A stretch of 64,000 nucleotides of DNA, from positions 35,408,909 to 35,472,908 of the forward strand of contig CM034547.1 of NCBI GenBank assembly GCA_020055645.1, in the 5' to 3' direction. The notes below the pieces were generated by a model. That model made no database searches and was not told the origin of the DNA. It saw only the letters and a list, made by a program, of their open reading frames with translations. Source of the stretch: Tomocerus qinae (lineage: Eukaryota; Arthropoda; Collembola; Entomobryomorpha; Tomoceridae). Shown one piece after another: positions 38,101 through 50,121 of the stretch (the first letter of the stretch is position 1; every line of letters begins with the position of its first letter). Both the position numbers and the translations under genes were made by a program.

Positions 38101-40420
38101 CCTACCCAACTACCATACAATAATAATATACACGTTTTACTCTCTCCTCCGCTATATTGCATTGCTATATCTACACTTCGTGAAAGTGATAAGAGCTATA
38201 AACAGTTTACTATGTACAGGGACGCATACAATTATGCTTTCACCCAGAATTGTCTCTTCCTCCTCTTTCATTACCTCGAAAAATGGTTTCAATTCATCCA
38301 CTTTCACCTCCACCACAAAAGATTTAACCTTTCTTATTATTTTTAACGACCTGTCCTCAATAATGATTTCATTCATACTTTTCATTCAAATATATCTGCA
38401 TTCATCCTAAGTATATAGCAATTATATATTTATGTATGCCACTGTGATGAAGACACTTTTCCACTTATACCACTTTTAATGTTACTTTCACTGTATGCTC
38501 AACATAATTACAAGCCCCACATTTTCTATAAACATTGGATTGGTGCAATCTGACGACGTTAGGTTGACAACTTTATCAGCTGTACATGCTCAATTTAATA
38601 CGACTGGTTCTATGAACTAATTTTAGACAAATGCTATCAGTTTTCCTGTAAAAATCGATTGATGCAGAAAACAAACTCATGTATATGTATTATAGCATTA
38701 GACGTTAAGCGACTATACATGAGTGAGTAACTAGACCTTATCGGCCTACGTAAATTAATAATTATTAACTTTATTTTTGAACGAGGAGGCATGGCAAATG
38801 CTTGGTTCACCAACAGCTTTATTTATGCTTTATTATTGTACATACAATAAGGATAAACGTTTGCTTTCTTTTCTATGTTGGGTAATCAATGCTAATGTAA
38901 ATAAGTTGTTTCAAAAAAGGTAAATTATATACTAGTGCTGGACGAATGCTAAGTATGGAGGGGGAAGTGAAGCGTGTCGATTTTTAAACTGCTGTTTTGG
39001 GATACCGTGTATGTGGTAGGTAAGATAGTAACATGCACATGGTTGGTTAGCAATCTAATATTTTGAACGTAGGACTATATAGGATAGAATGAGTAGTTGT
39101 TGTAGTGCCTGGAATTGGTAGCGAGAAATCTTCTTGGTTTCCCATGTGCATATATACATAGCCATAAAATATATTCGCCGTAAGAAAACGGAATTGCATG
39201 ATGTACAGTACAGCACTTGTAGTTGTAATATAAAGGGCAAGGTACATTAGACAGAAAGTCCGGGGTAATGCACAGTAGTGGAGTCTTGTTGAGCGTTTCG
39301 GATTTAACCCGTTAGTCCCATAACGTATTACTTATAGAGTTCCAGTATTAATATAACATAAGATGCTATCCGTTCTGTACTAGCATGTCTACTACATCAA
39401 ATGCACATGTACTAAAGTTAAGCACACGGTTTTCTTGTCTGGAGCCAGAGGCGTAGTTAAACCTATTTTCCACTGGGGCATTTAAGGAATCATATTCAGC
39501 TGTAGCCAGCCCAATTTCCTAAGAACCTTTCCTTCCATTAAAGTTTAAACACGAAGTTAGCGACCCAGAAAACCCTAATATAATTTCACCCCTTTCCGGA
39601 GGATTCCGGGAGCGATGGAATATAATTGACAGTGTATAGTAAGAGTAGGTGTATCTGTATCGTGAGAGAATTGAGGATATGTGCACTGCACTCTCTCCCA
39701 GCCAACGAGCCAACTCGATTTACATCCCGTGGAGTTATCTTCCCTGTTTAACTTGACTTGAACGGTTAATGTGAATAGTTAGACTAAGGTTACATACATT
39801 TCTCAACCCATTTACATAGCACACCATTTTATAGAGCAATACATACTCATAAACACTTACATTATACTCATCTTGAATTTCATTGTATTTAATGTACGTA
39901 CTATCTCAGTGCTCTTAGTTGGCGAAACAACCTTAACTCCCCGCATAGCCTTCAATCCGTCGTCTAGTATCCATTTTATTATAGCAAGGACATAAGTGTG
40001 TAGCTGCATTAGACCCATTAATCTAATATCTTCTTAAGTATGTGATATTACATTATTGTACTAGCACGATGGCAGTAGGCACTTGCGAGAGAAAGTGATG
40101 TGAATGTAAATGTAAAGCAATGCAAAAACATGTAGTATGTGCCATGAAATAGATTATGTAATGATGATGCATTATTATCCTTTCCTTTTATAGTACCCCG
40201 AGATACCGTAATGTATTATGCCATTTGCAAACTGCTGAGTTGACTGGACCAACAGACACAACACATCATTTTACTTAGGAAGACTCCGGCTGTATTACGT
40301 AGCTGCCGACTTCACTTATTCAACAAGGAGAGTAGAGAGTTATGTTGGCTACATTCACATCACACACGACCTCAACGAAAGAAGAAAACTATAAACTACC
40401 AAGATATCTTGTGCTCTGAA
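35200..40420. other. Intergenic stretch upstream of G-beta-5
   Basis: No recognisable coding exon was found. A relatively GC-rich part at about 36400-37440 contains several start-site-like pyrimidine and CAGT motifs and may hold an untranslated first exon or promoter. A CT run lies at 37771-37785. Open frames such as 38152-38385 (-) have charged translations but no family match and overlap another open frame on the opposite strand. Confidence 0.45.
37771..37785. repeat. CT dinucleotide microsatellite
   Basis: A short uninterrupted CT run lies in pyrimidine-rich sequence. Confidence 0.75.
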
Positions 40421-40424
40421 CAGA

Positions 40425-40893
40425 TATATGTCGTAGACTGGGAGGGAAAGGTGACTGGGAGGGATATAATGTCACTCTCCGTCTAGACTGGGTGGGATAT
40501 CTCTGTACCGCTAGCGGTACCGAACCATGAGGTTTCCGACTGGGAGGGATAGGTTGTAAAGGATTGATATGAATGATTCTATGTGTATAAGTGCCACAAC
40601 TATCGCAGATTTTAGGTTACTCTTACAGGTTTTATTCATTGTAATCATTATTTTCTACAATATTCATAAATGTTAAGTATATTGGACATTTTGCGTCAGT
40701 CTTAATTAAATCATAAATTATTATTATCGCAGATTTTAGGTTACTCTTACATTTTTTATTCATTGTAATCATTATTTTCTATAATATTTATAAATATTCA
40801 GTATATTACCCTTTTTGTATCAGTGACAATTAAATCATAAATTATTAAGTCAAGATTGACAGTCAAATGGTTAAGTAGATTACGCTGCTATTG
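40425..40893 (+). repeat. Left inverted arm of the foldback element
   Basis: The arm starts at the GTCGTAGAC terminus. Subterminal GACTGGGAGGG/GACTGGGTGGG motifs occur at about 40437, 40457, 40486 and 40538. Two ATCGCAGATTTTAGGTTACTC units start at about 40602 and 40726. Similarity to the right arm declines inward and ends near TCAAATGGTTAAGTA and the following GCTGCTAT. Confidence 0.88.
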
Positions 40894-41073
40894 CGGAAAT
40901 TCCATTTTGTCTTATTAAAAAAAGTAAATTTAAATGAAACTCACTTCCCTAACTTCCCACAAAACAGCAACCTCTATGTAATTCAGCTTATAGCTCTTCA
41001 TAGTAAATGTAAACCTTGCTGAAAGTGATACTTCCACACGCTCTTAGACTTACTTTACTACCAACAAACGTAG

Positions 41074-41545
41074 CATAGCAGTGTAACATACTTAACCATT
41101 TGAATTCCAATCTTGACTTAATAAATTATGATTTAATTATGACTGATACAAAAAATGCAATATTATAATTAATATTTATGAATATTATTGAAAATAAGGA
41201 TTACAATAAATAAAAAATGTAAGAGTGACCTAAAATCTGCGATAGTAATAAATTATGATTCAATTATGACATACAAAGAGTGCAATATACTTAACATTTA
41301 TGAATATTGTAGAAAATAATGATTACAATGAATAAAACCTGTAAGAGTAACCTAAAATCTGCGATAGTTGTGGCACTTATACACATAGAATCATTCATAT
41401 CAATCCTTTACAACCTATCCCTCCCAGTCGGAAACCTCATGGTTCGGTACCGCTAGCGGTACAGAGATATCCCACCCAGTCTAGACGGAGAGGGACATTA
41501 TATCCCTCCCAGTCACCTTTCCCTCCCAGTCTACGACATATACAT
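41074..41545 (-). repeat. Right inverted arm of the foldback element
   Basis: Reverse complement of the left arm. It ends CCCTCCCAGTCTACGACAT. The duplicated unit appears as CCTAAAATCTGCGATAG at about 41229 and 41351. Outer parts match the left arm with very few differences, whereas the inner unit shows several substitutions and small indels. Confidence 0.88.
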
Positions 41546-44500
41546 CTCTGAGATTTGCATATGTTGCAGGATGCATCAACCTCCAACCAACTCCGCTATC
41601 TTCTAAGCCATAAATGGCATATTTACTCTCCCATTCACTTTTCCTATGACTTCAACTCAACAGATACGATTACCACCTAAGCAAATATGTGCATTTTTCC
41701 TTCGAATGCTTATTTAAAATTAAAGCATCATTCTCAGTGTAGTATAAGATATAAAAATCTATTTGCCTTTCTCCATTTCCATACCTCAACTCATTTCGCT
41801 AGCGACTCTAAGGGATGTGCAAATAATTCGATATCGTACTATCTACAGAGAATACTATAATTTTATAATCCCACATTGTCTCAAAGTCTAGTTTTTGCAT
41901 GGTAAAAAGTTTTTTTCAGGAATTACTGGCCGTGTGTAGTGGAAATAAAATTAATAGAGTATTAACAATGCAGCATTCCTAATTTCGCAAAGAAAAAGGC
42001 ATTTGATCTACTTCTTTAATAATTAAATCTACCTTGCTTTATAAGCAGTGGTAGGCTCCTGAGGCGATCGTATTTAGGGAGTGCGGTACTAGCTACAAAG
42101 TCAACATAGTAACTGAAGAGATTCGCACAATTTACTTTATGAAGCAATATAAAGGTACTTAAAATAGGTATGCTTAGTCACAGAAGTGTAGTCCCTACTG
42201 CGTACATGTTTTGTGTGCAGAGGTGGGTGGCGATATATAAATATGTACACGGATCGTATGTTTTCCCTTCTACTACTCACTTCAGAGTGAAAACATGCAA
42301 AACCAAGATTTACTTTCACTTCGAGCTGAGCATGTTAAATATTCCTATTCTTCACTATGTACTTTCTCCTGTCTTGTCCTGTTTGCTCGCCTTTATTTTG
42401 TTTTATCTCTGCAGCACCACACAAGATCGTATGCTATAAAATATCTCGGAGGGCTATGCTTTCTCTCTTAAAAAGAAAGCATGTCAAAAAGTATTATTGA
42501 AAATTGTAATGTAGGCCATTTTAAAATTTTCTCGGACTTCTGGAGAATTGAGGGGTGAAAATTAAGTTACCCACCCCAATTGCGGGATTACGAGAGTTCT
42601 TTATCTTTTCTTGGCCATTTTACTTCATATAGCTTTTAGCCTTTCTTCTGTCCACACACGTCTGAAAGTAGAAGAGAATCTCTGTCTTACGATCATCTGT
42701 ACTCTGACTGAATTAGCCTAAGCATCATTATTATTCTAGCGTTAAGATTTACCGTAAGACGAATTGAATATCCAGATACACTTTCTAAGAGCTATCTGCT
42801 TCAACTATAATAGAAAGTACTTGATAGTTTTGTGCAAAGATTTACATTCAGGAAGAAGTCTGAAAGTGTGTTCTTGTTGAGATGATAAGTCAAGTATGTG
42901 ATATAAGTAAAGTAGCTACCCTTTTAGCTGCTGTGAAGGAACAAAAGAAAAGTGAAAGCTTTTCGAAATATCACGTATTTTGAGTCTATAATATTTATTG
43001 CCATTTCTCCACTACTACATGTGGCTGTGTATTATTAATGTGCCCCACATTTCTGCTTAACCATAAACAATAATCCAAGAGTTATTGCTACTCATCTCAA
43101 ATGACCTATAAATTTAATTGTTAGATTATATGTAGAGTATAAACTGCCTATACTGCAGGGATACAAATGAAATATTTGGATACTGCTTTACAAATACGAA
43201 GTTGTTCTCAGCTTATGTTCATTGCATTGAAAGGCTTAATAAGGTGTGGCTGGTTATGCACGTAGATTTGTATAAGTGCATAACTGTAAGCAAATATTCC
43301 AACACAATGATCAGTAACATCAGGTAACACATGTTCCTGCAAATGTAAGCACTTGCCATTGGATTAAAGAGCAGCGATTACCATAATAGCAATATTAGAA
43401 GGTGACGCTCCTGCAGACTCCGTCCTACCAAAATTTGTTATCCTCTCTGCATCTTTAGACCATGTAAACTTTCCAATGAATCTTGAATTCAAACTCGTAC
43501 CCTTACACAATTCTAGTTATCATTCATTAACTATTCTATGTCAACATACTTACCAATTAGCAATGCCAATGTAATTTGCTTTTATTGATTATTACTATTT
43601 TTAATATCAAGTATTGCTTATGGAGCAAATTAAATGTCCCCCACTCTCGAAATCCAAGATTTTTCTCAAAATACATATCTAAGCTTTTGCAAGAATATTC
43701 TCATCCGACGTAAGTACGGCTGTACTACTACAATAGGACTTAAAATGTAAATTCACCATGCTGTAGTTTTAATGCTAAGTAGGTACTATAATATGTGCCC
43801 CTAGGCTTTATATAGTAATTTTATTCCCTTTTTAAAATTACATGAAATGAGGTTTCATGAAAAAGTTTTGGCCATTTAAATCCCTTTTCTGAAATTTTGA
43901 GGAATAGTAGGAGAACGAAGAACTAGCGTGATGTCTTCAAAATACTATGATTTACTGTGAAATGCTAACTACAATATATTTTATGTCTCAGGTGTGTCAC
44001 AAATTATTGTTATCGCAAAAGAAAAATTAAGGTCTTTATTTTTAGATCGTTTTGACCCCAATTACTTATAAACATTGTAATTAGTTATTACGTATACTAT
44101 AGTTGTAGATAGATAAAGGTAAGATTTTGAAAACAGGAAAAGTGTATAAATGTGAGAGTGAGTAGTGGACAGAAGGTGTTGGAATATTGACTGCAGTAGT
44201 AGTGTATCGGTAGTGGGATTACTGCAGAATGTAGGGAGAGAAGATGTTGGAGAGTGAAGACGAAGAGGAGTGAAGAGAGTGTTGATTGGATTGGAATGGA
44301 ACGGAAGAAAGTCAGCGGTGAAAGTGAAGATTGGAATGGAAAGGAGCAGCTCATCTCTCTCTCTTGTCTTCCGTTACTTCCTGAAACCCTTTTAACTTTT
44401 CACATCACATTGCACTATACTACATCACATTCAATTCAATTCAACTCCATTTCTATTCTCTATGACTATATCTTTCTTAAGACAAAACTCCTTATGAGCA

Positions 44501-46563
44501 TAGGGGAATCTGTTTACGGAACAGAATTCTATATCTTTCTTCGCTCTTCCCTACTTTTTATTTAAGATCGGGATGAAATTACTCCTGGAAGGGTCTATCC
44601 ACAGAGATGATAGTCTATCCTCGGGCAACATCTCGCTGTAGTGAAGAATTGTACACCCAAACTCAAAACTGAGCAGCGTTATTGATGAGATCGGAAGTTT
44701 TTCCTCTAGTTATATAGTTGTAAGTACATGCTCTAGAAATTTAATATCCCCCAAATACCCTTCTTCTCTTTTATTTTACAAATAAAGTGAACCTTTCCCT
44801 CTGACAATGGATTCCACCTATAAGAAATCTAGAGGAGGAAACGTTCCCTTACTGGGTTTTTTTACACTTGAGGTAAATTGGCGAGGCTGCATGGTAAAGG
44901 TGCTATAAATAGCAAACCAACGACAGCTTATACTGCCTTTATTTGCTACTCTCACACCTTCCATCGAGTAAGACAATGAAAATCGCATCGCTCATCGAGA
45001 GATACGATTCCTTTTGTTTTAGCAGATACTCGAGAAGAGTAAATAAAGTCGGTGTGAACTTCTTATCGTTGACTGAAGGATATCATAATATACCTAAGCA
45101 CACTTTTCGCTGTGCTGTGATTAATGCTGTGATTTTATCAATATCAAAGGTGCAAAAATTCATGGCACAATGTCACCATTTCATATTACTAAATTGCAGG
45201 AAGTGGGGATTAGTGTTCACTCATTTACTAACGCATAAAAGTTACTTTTAACAGCTAAATAAATAGTAGTTATAAATACATAAGTCTGTGTGCAACGAAC
45301 GTAATTGCTTAATATACAGCATAGCCTTTACCAAGCAAGATAAAATGCCCGGATAAAAGAAAATGTACGAAAACTATATTAGGTACTGTTGATTCTAAAA
45401 TATATTCATGGTCTACTATATCTTAACTCTGCGATCTACTACCTATTTACTACCTCGTAACATGTAGCTAGCCTAAAAGAAAAATTCTACGATATCTGAA
45501 TGGTTGATGGTAATTTATGCTTTCTCTCCATTGCTCTGGCAGCTTAACAATTTACCGTCCGCTATAAAATACGCATAGATGTAGCTTAAAAGCGGATAGA
45601 AAACCGCATGGGAAAGATACTCGTAACCAAGATTCTAAGTAACTCAACACTCAACCCTTTTTGCGGATCGACTACTATAAAATGAAATGACTATTTTAAA
45701 TCCAAGTATGATATTCGCATTTGAAATTTATCCTTAATACATTCCGAGCATTTCCGAGATACAGATTTTGAAGTGGTCACTGCTGCTATTAAACTATCTG
45801 TACATACATATTTCTCATTTAGTTAATTTGTGGTTAGACTGAATAATTGTGGATGAGCAAATAAATTGGATGACGAAAGCAAATGAAATCAGTATGTGTC
45901 GGTATGCAATTTGTATGCACTATATTATAGTGCTATATACAACACTAGTGAAGAGGTCATGGAATATTTCTGCGTACGCATGCATTGGCCGAATATTTTG
46001 ACAATGAGAATGTGGCAAAATCTACACTTCCCTTCTCTTTAACGGTTTAATTTTGCGTTACGCCATAATTTATGTGTTTTGTTTCGGATTAGTGCTTAGC
46101 AGCATTCCGAAGTAAATAGTTTTCCTGCACATACTAATACTTCTACTAGTTCTTGAATAATGAAAGACATGATTTATTTTATTTGCTATTGTTATGAGTT
46201 TGAAACGAAACTATAAATTTCTAATGTAGGAAATAGAGTAGGTAGGTATTGTGTAGTGCGAACGTTTTCCCATTTTAAGTACATGATCCATAGAAGGTTC
46301 AGTATGTCTAATTCTAAAAGTAAGGTTTGCCTAAAGAAGAAAGTTTTATTAAACTATGTTTGTTTGTGCATTTGAACAAATGTTTACTTTGGAATATATA
46401 GGAGGAGCATTAGCTTTTATTTCATTATGCTGCAGATTTCTCCATTTGATATTAAGACCCTAAAATAACTTTTCCCTTGTGTTTTTCTTTGAGATAATGA
46501 TGTAATGTAAAGAGAACAAAGTGCCGACGCGATATAATAACGCAAACATGAGCGAGCGGAAGG
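41546..46563. other. Intergenic stretch, no gene recognised
   Basis: AT-rich sequence with scattered open frames of at most about 100 codons, none protein-like. A small local repeat of GATTGGAATGGAA occurs near 44288 and 44330. I found no transposon or RNA gene here. Confidence 0.5.
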
Positions 46564-46569
46564 TTTATT
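46564..46569 (-). terminator. Polyadenylation signal of the small secreted-peptide gene
   Basis: AATAAA on the - strand lies about 150 bp after the stop codon at 46718-46716. The distance is suitable for a short 3' UTR. Confidence 0.55.
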
Positions 46570-46715
46570 AGCGTAGCTGCGTATTTACATTAAAACAGAT
46601 AGGAATAGGAAACAATGTATACTAATAATACCATATATGCGTATATAGCATATCTAGAGTTTTGTACAATTACAGTTTAACATAACAAGGAGAGAAAGTT
46701 TGCTAATGAGTCTTC

Positions 46716-46930
46716 CTATACTCGTTGTGAGGTTGAAACTGTTGAAACAGTAGTCCTCGGTGTAGAGCTGGAGGAAGAAGTTGACTGGCAAAACATAAGA
46801 GCTCGGCACTTCAATCGGTTTTGAGGGAAACAGAAACAGAATTGGCATGGAAATTCGGGGCTATTATTCAATTGCTGGAACGTGGTGCAATTTCTGGTAT
46901 GGGTTGACGTTGGGCCATAGACGAAATTCA
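46716..46930 (-). CDS. Secreted-peptide exon 2 (cysteine domain and tail)
   Basis: The acceptor has a long pyrimidine tract ending TCCTCCCCAG. The exon codes LNFVYGPTSTHTRN, the six-cysteine block including FPCQFCFCFPQN, and a tail with STSSSSSTPRTTVSTVST. It stops at TAG 46718-46716. The intron between the exons is 319 bp. Confidence 0.75.
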
Positions 46931-47337
46931 CTGGGGAGGAGAAAAGAAACGGAAATAAGAAATTAGTTTGGGAGAATTCGTAGAAAAGGGAATAAATTGG
47001 CGTAATAAACGAATTAATCTGATATGAAAACAAAGCTCACAATCAAACTACCACTGCTAATATAATGGGGGCCATAAAATAAACGAAAATTGTGTTTTTA
47101 GTAGAACGACTCAAGTTGGAGTTGAGTCCCTCGATGGGAATTGATTATGGAATGGCGTGGCGTGTGAGGATGTATGTAGATGTAGTTGAGTTGGAAACAT
47201 AGAGATTCAAGATAGAATTGAGTTAATAAGGAGCTTAAAACAGACTTACGAAATAATCCATTTATCTGTGTGCAGCAGAGGAGAGTCAATGCGAAGACAA
47301 TTAAGAATCGGGACCCGAGTGCCGAAGTCCTTTGCAT
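46716..47337 (-). CDS. Small secreted cysteine-rich peptide, pacifastin/VWC-like
   Basis: Two coding exons, 47337-47250 and 46930-46716, join in phase to give 100 residues. Residues 1-27 form a typical signal peptide: basic start MQRTSALGSR, hydrophobic core FLIVFALTLLCC, and likely cleavage near QING. The mature part has six cysteines at 44, 58, 61, 63, 71 and 77, spaced C-x13-C-x2-C-x-C-x7-C-x5-C. This closely resembles the pacifastin inhibitor light-chain and short VWC pattern. A glycosylation sequon (NCT) sits at the first of these. Residues 78-100 are Ser/Thr-rich. Pacifastin domains usually have a Gly after the C-x-C and a Thr after the fifth Cys; both are missing here, so protease inhibition cannot be assumed. 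The family assignment is an inference from spacing only. Confidence 0.75.
47250..47337 (-). CDS. Secreted-peptide exon 1 (signal peptide)
   Basis: The ATG at 47337-47335 follows an A-rich leader (AGTAATAAAATG). The exon codes the signal peptide and ends one base into a Leu codon, before the consensus donor GTAAGT at 47249. It would be easy to miss because it is only 88 bp. Confidence 0.75.
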
Positions 47338-50107
47338 TTTATTACTCCTCAAGAATCTCTTCTATTTTCTTAATGAGAAATTAAATTATTGGTAATTACT
47401 ATGTATATCGTGAACGTGATTCCCAAATGGGAACTCTACAAGTTTATAAGTATCGCAGAAATCTGTTAAAGTGAGTATAATGCAGAAATTGGATTAGCAC
47501 TAGATATTATTTTTACTCGTGTAGCGTGTAGAAGTGAAAAAGCACACGCAATGGGTCTCAATTTAAAATCAGATTCGACGAAATGAGTTTTAAGGAGCAA
47601 AGCAGCTTAACTAGTCTTTTAGTGGATTCAACATTCACATTAAAATTGGATTTGTGATAACGTTTAATCTTTTTATATCTGTTGAGAACATGACATGGAA
47701 TTAATATGAGGATTTTACGTTCAATTCTATTTTCCTTGCTTTTCTGTTCTGCTCCGTTAGTTCAGTTTTACTCAATTCTTTCGGCTTCGCTCGCTTCTCG
47801 TCTACCAGCTACATACTCACTTAGGACCATTTGTATAGCTACACACTTACAATTACTACGGATATACTTCGTACTATATGCCCTGTGCCTGGGCATCTTA
47901 CTTACGCTAAACTTTAATCATTTAATGTTTTACTTCACCGAACTTGAGTGCAGAGCACAGCATGAGCAAAGCGTGCCATCGAATGCAGCTCAGCTCCAGA
48001 TTATATTATTTCCTCCAGCCCCTAACGCGGAAAAGAAGTTTTTAATGTCGCCCACAGCCATACACAAGAAAAATTGGTTCTTCATTCAATTCTTTCAACT
48101 TATTTATGGCTACTGTTGACAATACCAGAGACTAATCTGTATACCAATACACATTCCTATATAAAGTATATCTACACATGTTAGCGATTAAATCAGGAAT
48201 TAGGAACACCCATACGCACTAATGTAGTACTTACACCATGCAATAAATCACAATTCAAGGAAAGTTTATTCTATATAATAGGCAAACCTTTTGGGGATTA
48301 CAGGAAAACAAATTTTTTCTTTGATGCTACATTTATGGCAAGTTTAAGGCACCCAATTGGATTGTAAACTTTTAAGCATACAAAAATTAGATTTGTAGAG
48401 CATAATGATTTGTACTGCACCCGTTTTGGATTAAAGATGCTTGTCATGTAGAAAATAAAATACAAATTAGCAAAAGTTTAAAACTTCTCTTGTTAAATCT
48501 GCTCGTCATTGCCACAGCATACGAACTTGTCGCCATTCCTTTAACAAATTATTTAACATAGCGTAAGGTTACAGTTATAGTAAGCGGAGCAATATATAGA
48601 TTATGATTTTGGTAGCATGAAATCCTTTGCCTGCTGATTATAAAGATTATATTGTCAACCACAAAATTCTAGTTACTACGATGAATTGTCCTGAAAGGAT
48701 TTGGATGGGTGCGTGCAATTGAATTTAATTTTCTCTTTGATTTGTCACTAACTAAGTGACTCATTTCCTTTCTGCAATTATGCCAAGGTAATATTTGCCA
48801 ATTTTGTAGTCTCTATTAAAAAGGAGTTCGTTTAAGCGCAGTCATGACTTGGCTTGAGTTTCCGCACAAGTTTGTGCATAATGAAATTAAAAATTAATAA
48901 AGGATTTTCACTGTTGTTCTCTGGCTGGGCTACATAATGCAATATGTTGAAGGTACGTTCATGGAACTGACGGAGATTCGGCTGAAATTGAATTTGCAAT
49001 AAAGCTATAAGGTTTTTCGTCTCTTGCGCTACAAATGTCCAATATATTGTTGCTTTACTCCAGTCTGTTCATAGCAGACTACAGAAAAACGGTATTTTAT
49101 TTTCCACTCAGCTCTGTTGATTTTTTTAATCTCGGTAATGTCATGTCATGTCATAACCATTCCGCAAATGTGCAAATAAAGTTGACGAAAAGAACTGAGA
49201 GATTTTTTAATCTGTAATATAAATGCACATGAATTATTCATAAAATAATACAACACGCACACATACCTTATAACTAAATACGTATATCTGCAAATACCTT
49301 CCTTGTTCTGTTCTATGTTGTATAAATTATGATATGTAGACTTTGCATTCTATTGTATGTCTTGCTGCCAGTCTACTACACAGTCCGTCTTTCTTGCCGA
49401 CGACTTCGGTTTTTTAGTATTTCCTTTATGTTAGGTCATCATTTCACTTACCGAGTGTGTCTGCATATACTTCCTTCACCACAAATACTATTCTTCCCCA
49501 ACCGTAAGAACAGTAAATATTTTAGAGTCTACTCAAAAAGGAATATCAAGAATTGGAGCAAACTAAAATAAACTAGCAACAGCAACTAACAAAAAGCACA
49601 TGTATACTTAATAGTCCTCTACCCAAATATTATCTTCATGACAGAAAAAAATTGCACTCCCACTATCCACATGAAAAGTACCCACAATGACAATTTTCTC
49701 AGAATTTTACATGCATTAATAACAGTTTTGTCCCATTTATTTCAATTTCTCAAGAACTATGCATTCTACCACTTCATGCATATGATGTCATTTTACCTCA
49801 AAGAAAAAAAGTATCTTTGTTCATTCTGTTTCCTTCTTCTGAACTTTATTAATATACATTTTCTAGATATGATGAGACCATTGAATACGATAATGAATGA
49901 CTGCCGATCTTTTGTATGTGGAATGTGTACCAATAACTTGAAAAAGATTGCAAATTGAAAGATTGTGTAAGGGATGTAGGTATTACGTATTACTGCACAA
50001 AGATTCGTCTCAAAGTAACAATGACTCGCTTGCAAATGCGTTAATAGGGTATGAAATCACAGTACGCATTTAAATGCGTTTCCGTATTATTTAGTGATAG
50101 TAATATC

Positions 50108-50121
50108 TATATATATATATA
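50108..50121. repeat. TA dinucleotide microsatellite
   Basis: A short TA run in AT-rich sequence. Confidence 0.7.

Larger units (their letters stand above)
40425..41545. mobile_element. Foldback (long inverted-repeat) non-autonomous DNA transposon
   Basis: Two arms of about 470 bp (roughly 40425-40893 and 41074-41545) are inverted copies of each other around a spacer of about 180 bp. The outer 260 bp are nearly identical: both ends begin ATGTCGTAGACTGGGAGGG and carry GACTGGGAGGG repeats, and both contain the palindrome GTACCGCTAGCGGTAC. Inside each arm a unit of about 115-120 bp beginning ATCGCAGATTTTAGG is present twice in direct orientation, the inner copies being more diverged. The flanks read TATA at both ends, which allows a TA-type target duplication but is ambiguous because the sequence is palindromic. 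There is no open frame, so it depends on a transposase elsewhere. Confidence 0.9.

Noticed and set aside
38152..38410. Overlapping open frames on both strands, one strongly charged
   Set aside because: The two frames cover the same bases, neither matches a family and no splice context supports them.
47706..48119. 137-codon + strand frame starting with a hydrophobic run
   Set aside because: Translation is Ser/Leu/Tyr-rich with several hydrophobic runs and no recognisable motif; no intron or polyadenylation context; kept only as a note in the gene-poor stretch.
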